From: Cytophagales bacterium
GTDB lineage: Bacteria > Bacteroidota > Bacteroidia > Cytophagales > Cyclobacteriaceae
Assembly (NCBI GenBank): GCA_033344775.1
Contig: JAWPMT010000001.1
Location: 1,087,721 to 1,151,720, forward strand
DNA: 64,000 nt
Direction: 5' to 3'
Part shown: positions 61,801-64,000 of the stretch, piece by piece
How positions within the stretch are numbered: position 1 is the stretch's first letter
Layout: every line of letters begins with the position of its first letter
Program-made: the position numbers and the translations under genes
The notes under the pieces: model-generated
What the model was told of the DNA's origin: nothing
The model's input: the letters and a program-made list of their open reading frames with translations, nothing else
Database searches by the model: none

Positions 61801-64000
61801 AGTGCCATTCGACAATCTAACTGGCACATTCGAAGAAGGTGAGGTAATTACATTTGGAGGCGGTGCTACTGCTACAATCGTCGTATTCGATAATTCGGGG
61901 TTGATTCTAGCGTCTGATCCATCAGGAGATATCGCGGATGATGAGACTATTTCAGGTGGCGCTTCTAGTGCAACAGCAGATGTCAATAGCTCAGCAAACA
62001 TTACAACTACTGGTACTGAAGGGGTATCACAGTTGAACTTATTAACTGCTGGCACCTACTCTGTAATTGTCCGAGATACAGATTCCGGGTGCGAAACAAG
62101 TCGAACAGATATTGTAGTAAATGACGGCACTGCTGCTGCTCCAACGATCTCATTTACCAATATCACCATTCCTTCTTCTTGTGATGCTGCCGGCGGATCG
62201 ATTCAAGGGTCTATAGCTGGTGGAACAGGGCCATTTATCTACAGATGGTATGAAGGTTCTGACGACTTTACTAATGATGATGATTTCTCAGAAGCGCTAA
62301 CTAATGGGCAAGTGTTAGTTGGTGATGGAGGAGGAAACAACATTACTGTTGACAATACCACCCCTGTTCTCGGAAACCTGATCAGTGGACTTTACACCCT
62401 GGTAGTGGAGGATAACAGTGGTTGTAGAACGCAAGCTACCTACGACTTGCCATTCAATGGTATTCAGACAACTACGACACTTACCGTAACCAATGTAGAT
62501 GAATGCCCTGACAATGGAGAAGCAACCGTGTCTCTTTCAGATAATGTTGAGGTTACGGTTGACAACTCCGGTCCTCGTACCACTACGCTTACCACTTTGG
62601 AAACTTTCACCGCAGCAGGTCCAGGTGGAGGTGCTACTGGTATCATTAGTAATGATGACGGAGCTACATTGGTCCAACTATCGATTTCTAGTGGTGGACT
62701 GGCTGCTGGAGATGTGATCACCGGAGATGATTCCGGGAATACGGTAACTGTTGTAAGTACTGCCAGTATCGGATATACTGCAGGACAGGCAGATGATATT
62801 TCTGAATACGTTGTATTCCTATATGCTGGTGATGGAGTTCCTGCAGATCGAACTGCAAGTTATACCATTACAAATAGTACAGGTGCGACATTGACTTTCC
62901 CTTATAAATACTTCCCGAAAACAGGAGAAATTGAAGACGGGGATGGTGGATCATTGGGTAACAATGGTGCTGTCGCCGCAGGAGGATCAGTTCAATTCAC
63001 TGGACTGCCATCTGGCCCTTATACGGCTATCGCACAAGAGAATCCTTCAGCCGTTGCACCTACAACACAAACTTCTTTCGGAAGTACCGCAGAATGTTGG
63101 ACTACCTCTGCTACAGAAGAGCTGATCCAGGAAGCTTATGATCCGATCATTACTTCATTCGATATTACAGATGATTCTTTCTGTGATTCTGATAATGGTT
63201 CTATTTCAGTAACCGTCATTGAAAATGCAGATGATGATCATCTGGAAAGTGGATTTACCTTCGAATGGAGAGTAAGCGGAAGTGGAACATTCTTCTTTAC
63301 TCAGACGATACGAGGGTTTGGAACTGCTTTAACCACAGATTTCACAGCAACATCGACTACACCGGCAACTTTAGCTGCAGGTAATTACGAAGTGGTGATC
63401 ACCCGTCATGAATCCACAGGTGCTGCATCCGGAAATGATATTGGTTGTTCTATTACAAGTCAAACTTTCACAGTTTCCGAAGATCTCGAGATTCATGAGG
63501 TTGAAACCGCTTCTATCACAAATACGAGCGATTGCTCACCGTTGAATGGTTCTGTTGAAATTACAGGTATCAATGACAATGGTACCACTAGCACGACTTT
63601 TAGTGATTATACTTTCCAATGGTCAATCTCTGGAGGGGCTTCTTTGTTTGTTATTCCTTTCGATGGAGGATCTGGCACATTTGAACCTGGTGAAACCATC
63701 ACCATAGATGGTGGTGAAACAGCTACTGTTGTTGGAGTTGAAGCTACCTTCCTGACTGTTTCTGGACTATCAGGAACTATCTCGAATGATGAATCAATAT
63801 CTGGTGGTACTTCGGGAGCATCAGGGGATGTTAACCATGCAGCGGATATCACTACAACCTCTGGTACAGTTGGTGGTAATGAAATAACAGGTTTAGAAGC
63901 TGCGACCTACGTCGTTTCTATTCAGGATCAGGCAGGATCAGGTTGTCCGAGTACTCCTAATTCATTCCAGGCAATTGTAGAAGATGAAACAGTCATACCT
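40871..64000 (+). CDS. Giant SprB-like surface adhesin, 3' end outside window
   Basis: A single frame is open from the ATG at 40871 to base 64000, 7710 codons; the C-terminus is outside. A signal peptide (ILLFLLPVLLSYSALA-Q) precedes a MopE-like acidic cysteine motif (EDCADGSDNDLDGFVDC). A propeller with FG-GAP loops follows (about 95-540, ADFNGDGTAE, ADVDGDGFLN, FDFDGDGDAE), then a CARDB-like domain and SprB-like repeats. A LamG/concanavalin domain lies near 1255-1425 (WANLTASNYSS, IGRDLSSSKKFQGEIDEVRI). The main array of 212-aa units spans residues 1958-6829. Irregular SprB-like repeats with nested inserts continue to the window end. SprB-type proteins are type IX substrates that act as mobile adhesins in gliding. 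The upstream PorP/SprF gene supports this; a C-terminal sorting domain should lie beyond the window. Confidence 0.95.
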   Translation, partial: MNTMKLPNKRILLFLLPVLLSYSALAQTTEDCADGSDNDLDGFVDCFDSDCSGSASCTDFFFGNSVVCADEPTDNPNFSIRVQWGSDDQTANSHATPAVGDIDQDGTPEVLATNKQQNKYTVLDGVTGATEYVVNLSFQPENTLVIGDVTGDECAEVFVNEDKGDGDIAAFDCEGNQIWTAKVGDKVGLMGIADFNGDGTAELYYADEIRDAATGAVIIGESGNMEVDFVHGSLAVDILDDAACADCSGLELITGNEIYSINIGTGTKTLVRDMNDDLAALGETGTYHPKYYPNWGGENWSAVSVADFNLDGTMDVLMPGAFGSDYGDPTTIFFWDVANEDVKMYADPTNDHPRGTGRINIADVDGDGFLNANYVSDQKLYSLELDQVTGDLVPHWIKGIREGSSGFTGCTLFDFDGDGDAETVYRSESQLLIIDGTDGSTRNSATCISRTQEEYPIIADVDGDAASEICVTCYTSDALSFSPYSNTQFSHVRIFESDGEVWQPSRTVWNQHGYYNVNIDDDLTVPANQQNHTAIFSSVDCETGTVTEDQRPLNSFLTQSTILEADGCPSFVSPDINLLPSPLSATQSACPETSFDVTFTIRNDGDTDLSGTLPVAFYSGDPTTADGTLVDTYIHTLNNFTIGSTETITATVEGPGGDFELFIVINNSGSEPPITLGTASIPECETDNNMTSLDVTADTFTLTANVVSNNERCVTTVPDNGEFEAFFEGTIGGGLGTIYLETFDDLAVGTSSDNGTTAWSRTEANNTDFAAVSTDIGSNAFEANDTDGNVNWRSQTIDISNFTDVSFTADITASSNQEASGSFVDRVRVFYSIDGGSEVRIFNESGSFGFMQASVSGLNGSTLDIRVRMSNTGNNESYYLDNVNVSGTEQAQTGIFTEAEGFEFFWYNEGDYSTLIHQGSSFTGAPSGTYDVFGLATASNCFSDTLTLTIAEQIPEAFTVIGTEVSPLTDCVTPDGEAAALVQEPDGTETTTGYNFTWFNSTDTSTPIATGTTLSNANAGTYLIRAISEVTGCEEEATVEITTSQTPTPTPQVVSQTQVTSCTDTDTGSITVDVNGSTSGFTFEWYDGSSVGPTPDFSGTDATGATYSGLEVGFYTVVAINATSCESAPLVVEITSTVEFPSPTATETQANTSCENADGIATADADGAGTIAGFDFEWYAGENTLSENRLPAAITGTSLSNSDSQAEGLPSGTYTVVVTNSTTGCSAQTTVDVSDNFTEPTFTLFNSVDTDESMTMGSTGYMEIPQMFGTGNPVTNAVTISYWANLTASNYSSDHRVFSSGSTGENQVLLWSDNHDGLAFVVKTQGDGSRGRINSSYSATGWTQVVGTWDGTTGEMKMYANGVEIGSTTYVGTGVLINTGNTMRIGRDLSSSKKFQGEIDEVRIYDKALSAAEIVEQMCRELDGSEDGLVGYWNFNASNVSGTTIPNTASSANITTPSDYDGTAINSSDITYTTADIVCPVSTATNNTSCDAGNPNGVIDISSSVDPGTDMDTYTFSLYSGFSTSTLLASNSTGVFSGLAGGFYTVTALSTTSECITVPATVSLADVPDLPNISTSTTDDEYCVNGNGTITVTSTSSGDEPSSYTYEIFDGANTTTLLQTVNITDGSAGTTFTDLEDGTYRIRVTNDDLTCNDFVDVVVGDNTTTPTFSSSSAFDNNSCDVPRGSASVQVSGDNLATNHTFRWYLGDVVDAANLISDETGSSLDSLGETSFEGTVTLTDNAYTVVAVNATTGCVSDPITLRVNDDPLFPNISLTEVQADINCSASTGTGQLSAEAEDPSNAGVFETEPTFSFTWWAETDTDPVTGTQVGDSNTTPDTLSAGTYTVVVVYEAFECSNSESIVLSSDTDEPVISLGNISTTINTTCDPAAYTGLADATAANAVTGGSGNYTYSWASIDAPSTEIDSDGVLSGVAGGSYILTVSDTDTGCPATGTVTVTIGETLPTVNAVASNLIDNTVCDGTNNDAGDLDANGSITFTPSTTNNVSATTAAASSYTFSLATAGGTDISNGGTHNSVIVSYSTTGSTTTVTGLSGGNYVMTITDADNTCDLEHAFTINDDDTQLPVITVGNITTTDNSTCDNTVFNGQADASAANVVAGGTGDYRFEWATAATPGTVIDNDNILNDVAGGEYILTVIDDQTGCISASESVTIGETLPTINPVVSNQVDNTVCDGTNNDAGDLDANGTITFTPTTTDNVAATTAAATSYTFSLSTAGGTAIANGGTHNSVTVSYNTTGSSSTVTGLSGGNYIMTITDADNTCDLEHSFTIADDDTELPVITVGNISTTDNTTCDNTSFTGQADASAANVVAGGTGDYRFEWATDAAPGTVIDNDNVLNGVEGGDYILTVIDDQTGCISASVDVTVGETLPTVNPVVSNQVDNTVCDGTNNDAGDLDANGTITFTPTTTDNVAATTAAATSYTFALSTAGGTDIANGGTHNSVIVSYNTTGSSSTVTGLSGGNYIMTITDADNTCDLEHAFTIADDDTELPVITVGNITTSDNTTCDNTSFTGQADASAANVVAGGTGDYRFEWATAAAPGTVIDNDNVLNGVEGGDYILTVIDDQTGCISAAVDVTVGETLPTVNPVVSNQVDNTVCDGTNNDAGDLDANGSITFTPTTTDNVAATTAAATSYTFALSTAGGTAITNGGTHDAVVVTYTTTGSSSIVSGLSGGNYIMTITDADNTCDLEHAFTIADDDTELPVITVGNISTTDNTTCDNTAFNGEADASAANVVVGGTGDYRFEWATAAAPGTVIDNDNVLNGVEGGDYILTVIDDQTGCISAAVDVTVGETLPTVNPVVSNQVDNTVCDGTNNDAGDLDANGTITFTPTTTDNVAATTAAATSYTFALSTAGGTAIANGGTHDAVVVTYTTTGSSSTVTGLSGGNYIMTITDADNTCDLEHAFTIADDDTELPVITVSNITTSENITCDNTSFTGQADASAVNVVAGGTGDYRFEWATAAAPGTVIDNDNVLNGVEGGDYILTVIDDQTGCISAAVVVTVGETLPTVNPVVSNQVDNTVCDGTNNDAGDLDANGTITFTPTTTDNVAATTAAATSYTFALSTAGGTAIANGGTHNSVIVSYNTTGSSSTVTGLSGGNYIMTITDADNTCDLEHAFTIADDDTELPVITVGNITTTDNTTCDNTAFNGEADASAANVVAGGTGDYRFEWATAAAPGTVIDNDNVLNGVEGGDYILTVIDDQTGCISASVDVTVGETLPTVNPVVSNQVDNTVCDGTNNDAGDLDANGSITFTPTTTDNVAATTAAATSYTFALSTAGGTAITNGGTHDAVVVTYTTTGSSSIVSGLSGGNYIMTITDADNTCDLEHAFTIADDDTELPVITVGNISTSDNTTCDNTSFTGQADASAVNVVAGGTGDYRFEWATAAAPGTVIDNDNVLNGVEGGDYILTVIDDQTGCISASVDVTVGETLPTVNPVVSNQVDNTVCDGTNNDAGDLDANGTITFTPTTTDNVAATTAAATSYTFALSTAGGTAITNGGTHNAVVVTYTITGSSSTVTGLSGGNYIMTITDADNTCDLEHAFTIADDDTELPVITVGNITTSDNTTCDNTSFTGQADASAVNVVAGGTGDYRFEWATAAAPGTVIDNDNVLNGVEGGDYILTVIDDQTGCISASVDVTVGETLPTVNPVVSNQGDNTVCDGTNNDAGDLDANGTITFTPTTTDNVAATTAAATSYTFALSTAGGTAIANGGTHNAVVVTYTTTGSSSIVTGLSDGNYIMTITDADNTCDLEHAFTIADDDTELPVITVGNITTTDNTTCDNTAFNGEADASAANVVAGGTGDYRFEWATAAAPGTVIDNDNVLNGVEGGDYILTVIDDQTGCVSASVDVTVGETLPTVNPVVSNQVDNTVCDGTNNDAGDLDANGTITFTPTTTDNVAATTAAATSYTFALSTAGGTAIANGGTHNAVVVTYTTTGSSSIVTGLSGGNYIMTITDADNTCDLEHAFTIADDDTELPVITVGNITTTDNTTCDNTAFNGEADASAANVVAGGTGDYRFEWATAAAPGTVIDNDNVLNDVDGGDYILTVIDDQTGCISASVDVTVGETLPTVNPVVSNQVDNTVCDGTNNDAGDLDANGTITFTPTTTDNVAATTAAATSYTFALSTAGGTAIANGGTHDAVVVTYTTTGSSSTVTGLSGGNYIMTITDADNTCDLEHAFTIADDDTELPVITVGNITTSDNTTCDNTAFNGEADASAANVVAGGTGDYRFEWATAAAPGTVIDNDNVLNGVEGGDYILTVIDDQTGCISASVDVTVGETLPTVNPVVSNQGDNTVCDGTNNDAGDLDANGTITFTPTTTDNVAATTAAATSYTFALSTAGGTAIANGGTHNAVVVTYTTTGSSSIVTGLSGGNYIMTITDADNTCDLEHAFTIADDDTELPVITVGNITTTDNTTCDNTAFNGEADASAANVVAGGTGDYRFEWATAAAPGTVIDNDNVLNDVDGGDYILTVIDDQTGCISASVDVTVGETLPVIDANVTAQADNTICDTSNNGALDPDANGSITFAPLTGVTSSNNYTFALETAGGTAINDGDAYLGATVNYDDDATGSTSTTVTGLSGGNYVITITDLDNQCTNEHAFTIANDDTDVPVITLGNISITQNVTCDNTAYTGQADASGATAVTGGTGDYRYEWATAAAPGTVIDNDAILDGVAGGEYIFTVIDDQTGCVSVAQNVTIGETLPTVNPVVSAQADNTVCDGTNNDAGDLDANGTITFTPTTTDNVAATTAAASSYSYSLATAGGTAIANGSTFNSVLISYSIVGSTSTITGLSGGNYIMTITDADNTCDLEYAFTIADDDSELPEITLGNISITQNVTCDNSAYTGAADASGATAVTGGTGDYRYEWATAAAPGTVIDNDAILNNVAGGDYIFTVIDDQTGCVSASESVTIGETLPTVNPVVSAQADNTVCDGSNNDAGDLDANGTITFTPTTTDNVAATTAAASSYTFALSTSGGTAIANGATHNSVVVSYTTTGSSTIVTGLSGGNYIMTITDADNTCDLEHAFTLNDDDTELPVITVGNITLTQNVTCDNTAYTGEADASGATAVTGGTGDYRYEWATAAAPGTVIDNDAILNNVAGGDYIFTVIDDQTGCVSASESITIGETLPTVNPVVSNQVDNTVCDGTNNNAGDLDANGTITFTPTTTNNVAATTAAASSYTFALSTAGGTAIANGATHNSVVVSYTTTGSSTIVTGLSGGNYIMTITDADNTCDLEHAFTINDDDTELPVITVGNIAITPNTTCDNTSFTGQANASGASAVTGGTGDYRYEWATAATPGTVIDSDATLNGVAGGDYILTVIDDQTGCVSASESVTIGETLPVVDANVTAQVDNTVCDGTNNDAADLDANGTITFEPETGGASSNNYTFSLATSGGTTINDGDAFLGENVNYDDDATGSTSTTVTGLSGGSFVMTITDQDNQCTVEHAFSIADDDTQLPTIAVGSIAITPNTTCDNTSFTGQANASGASAVTGGTGDYRYEWATAAAPGTVIDNDATLNGVAGGEYILTVIDDQTGCVSASQNVTIGEVLPVVDANVTAQVDNTVCDGTNNDAADLDANGTITFEPETGGASSNNYTFSLATAGGTTINDGDNYLGVAVSYDDDATGSTSTVVTGLSGGNYVMTVTDQDNQCTVEHAFSIADDDTELPSISVGNIAITQNSTCDNTSFTGQANASGASAVTGGTGDYRYEWATAATPGTVIDNDAILNGVAGGEYILTVIDDQTGCVSASQNVTIGETLPVVDPNVTAQEDNTVCDGTNNDAADLDANGSITFTPLTGVSSSNNYTFSLETDAGAAIADGGSHLGVTVSYDDDATGSTATTVTGLSGGNYVMTITDQDNQCTVEHAFTIADDDTNLPTITVGNITITENVTCNGAAFTGQADASGATAVTGGTGDYRYEWATAAAPGTVIDNDAVLNGVAGGDYILTVIDDQTGCVSATTDVTIGETLPTVNPVVSAQADNTVCDGTNNDGSDLDANGTITFTPTTTDNVAATTAAASSYTFALSTAGGTSIANGGTHNTVVVSYSTTGLTSTVTGLSGGNYIMTITDADNTCDLEHAFTIADDDTDLPTITVGNITITENVTCNGAAFTGQADASGATAVTGGTGDYRYEWATAAAPGTVIDNDAVLNGVAGGDYILTVIDDQTGCASAATDVTIGETLPTVNPVVSAQADNTVCDGTNNDGSDLDANGTITFTPTTTDNVAATTAAASSYTFSLSTAGGTAIANGGTHNTVVVSYGTTGLTSTVTGLSGGNYIMTITDADNTCDLEHAFTIADDDTDLPTITVGNITITENVTCNGAAFTGQADASGATAVTGGTGDYRYEWATAAAPGTVIDNDAVLNGVAGGDYILTVIDDQTGCVSAATDVTIGETLPTVNPVVSAQADNTVCDGTNNDGSDLDANGTITFTPTTTDNVAVTTAAASSYTFALSTAGGTAIANGGTHNTVVVSYSTTGLTSTVTGLSGGNYIMTITDADNTCDLEHAFTIADDDTDLPTITVGNITITENVTCNGAAFTGQADASGATAVTGGTGDYRYEWATAAAPGTVIDNDAVLNGVAGGDYILTVIDDQTGCASAATDVTIGETLPTVNPVVSAQADNTVCDGTNNDGSDLDANGTITFTPTTTDNVAATTAAASSYTFALSTAGGTAIANGGTHNSVVVSYGTTGLTSTVTGLSGGNYIMTITDADNTCDLEHAFTIADDDTDLPIITVGNIVITPNTTCDNTAYNGQADASGATAVTGGTGDYRYEWATAAAPGTVIDSDAILNNDGAASTTGVPGGNYILTVIDDQTGCISAVQSVTVGETLPTITINTTLDRSDFGCSGTNTGQLTASVAGGSTGFTLTWYSGTSASGTAINAETDTDNIISNLSSGFYTVEVQNNTTLCTETETIEVTSQTLTLTPVTTSTDQTTCNLENGVAEVTSVTVTGTPVGATPTYKYDWFLGATQLIEVPFDNLTGTFEEGEVITFGGGATATIVVFDNSGLILASDPSGDIADDETISGGASSATADVNSSANITTTGTEGVSQLNLLTAGTYSVIVRDTDSGCETSRTDIVVNDGTAAAPTISFTNITIPSSCDAAGGSIQGSIAGGTGPFIYRWYEGSDDFTNDDDFSEALTNGQVLVGDGGGNNITVDNTTPVLGNLISGLYTLVVEDNSGCRTQATYDLPFNGIQTTTTLTVTNVDECPDNGEATVSLSDNVEVTVDNSGPRTTTLTTLETFTAAGPGGGATGIISNDDGATLVQLSISSGGLAAGDVITGDDSGNTVTVVSTASIGYTAGQADDISEYVVFLYAGDGVPADRTASYTITNSTGATLTFPYKYFPKTGEIEDGDGGSLGNNGAVAAGGSVQFTGLPSGPYTAIAQENPSAVAPTTQTSFGSTAECWTTSATEELIQEAYDPIITSFDITDDSFCDSDNGSISVTVIENADDDHLESGFTFEWRVSGSGTFFFTQTIRGFGTALTTDFTATSTTPATLAAGNYEVVITRHESTGAASGNDIGCSITSQTFTVSEDLEIHEVETASITNTSDCSPLNGSVEITGINDNGTTSTTFSDYTFQWSISGGASLFVIPFDGGSGTFEPGETITIDGGETATVVGVEATFLTVSGLSGTISNDESISGGTSGASGDVNHAADITTTSGTVGGNEITGLEAATYVVSIQDQAGSGCPSTPNSFQAIVEDETVIP
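48014..53737 (+). repeat. Higher-order three-unit (1908 bp) repeat inside the array
   Basis: Variants recur every third unit. The synonymous spelling actttcaggcggaaac occurs at 49561, 51469 and 53377, exactly 1908 bases apart, while most other units of the block read actttctggtggtaac. Units starting 48014 and 49922 share HNSVIVSYN; units starting 48650 and 50558 share ITNGGTHDAVVV with SSIVSGL. This indicates duplication of three-unit blocks followed by partial homogenisation. Confidence 0.8.
54374..55000 (+). repeat. Class B array unit (627 bp), isolated copy
   Basis: This unit lacks the TTTDNVAATTAAATSYTF segment of class A. In its place it reads ITFAPLTGVTSSNNYTF, with DDDATGSTSTTVTGLSGG and TDLDNQCTNEHAF. 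It is 209 codons long, three fewer than class A. Three more class B units lie at 56909-58789. Confidence 0.9.
56909..58789 (+). repeat. Block of three class B array units (627 bp each)
   Basis: Units start at 56909, 57536 and 58163. All carry SSNNYTFSL, YDDDATGST and TDQDNQCTVEHAF in the first domain. They are flanked on both sides by class A units, giving the order A12-B1-A3-B3-A4 along the array. Confidence 0.9.
61808..61984 (+). repeat. Insert module of GExIT/SGA type nested in the adhesin (copy 1)
   Basis: Begins FDNLTGTFEEGEVITFGGG and ends DETISGGASSATADV. A similar copy lies at 63659-63832 (FDGGSGTFEPGETITIDGG to DESISGGTSGASGDV). Both interrupt an otherwise ordinary SprB-like domain just after its W-containing strand. 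Confidence 0.7.
63659..63832 (+). repeat. Insert module of GExIT/SGA type nested in the adhesin (copy 2)
   Basis: Second copy of the module described at 61808-61984, with FEPGETITIDGG and SGGTSGASGDV. Its position in the host domain is the same (after FQWSISGGA). Confidence 0.7.

Noticed and set aside
1-64000. tRNA, rRNA, integrase, transposase or prophage genes
   Set aside because: None recognised by eye on either strand; the phage-like inserts at 61808 and 63659 are in frame inside the adhesin and not a prophage.

Overview
The window looks like chromosomal DNA from a member of the phylum Bacteroidota, most likely a marine-type Cytophagales. The support is phylum-typical content: an Oar-like TonB-dependent receptor, PorP/SprF and type B (CHU_C) type IX secretion proteins, a DUF4296 lipoprotein, PorT-like outer membrane barrels, a Bat-type operon, and -7 promoter boxes of the form TAnnTTTG. 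The placement is inferred from gene content and not from a marker phylogeny. I saw no rRNA, tRNA, transposase, integrase or CRISPR array.

Left part (1-21.8 kb) is mostly housekeeping. On the minus strand there is a 3'-truncated TonB-dependent receptor, an N-acetylglucosamine-kinase-like protein, and an overlapping DUF4296 lipoprotein - mutS2 - cytochrome b5-like operon. On the plus strand there is a DUF58 - membrane protein - BatA operon, a hairpin-rich intergenic element, a tandem pair of secreted paralogues ending at a strong terminator, and a DUF2891 lipoprotein. A long minus-strand series follows: metY-like and a CoA-binding protein (ATGA overlap), SRPBCC, VOC, aldo/keto reductase, dnaG, ribBA, a secreted protein and surE. 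The DnaG has lost all four zinc ligands of its N-terminal domain.

Middle part (21.9-35.1 kb) is a minus-strand block that is not housekeeping. In transcription order it encodes a nucleotide-transporter-like protein fused to HEAT repeats and a degenerate cyclic-nucleotide domain; a protein with two TIR-like ends around a DUF4062-like core; a membrane-anchored nSTAND1 ATPase with a long coiled coil and a WD40 propeller; an outer membrane barrel with a helical periplasmic N-terminus; and two lipoproteins with repetitive beta-propeller-like folds. Sensor ATPase, TIR-like partner and envelope proteins in one direction make this the best candidate for an undescribed signalling or conflict system.

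Right part (35.3-64 kb, plus strand) is a type IX secretion / surface adhesin locus. It holds a PorP/SprF barrel carrying a C-terminal SPOR domain, a 1101-aa secreted propeller/Ig protein with a CHU_C sorting domain, and a giant SprB-like adhesin. The adhesin frame is open from 40871 to the end of the window (at least 7710 codons). It contains 23 tandem units, 18 of them exactly 636 bp long, in two unit classes. Inside the most uniform block there is a further three-unit (1908 bp) repeat marked by silent codon variants.
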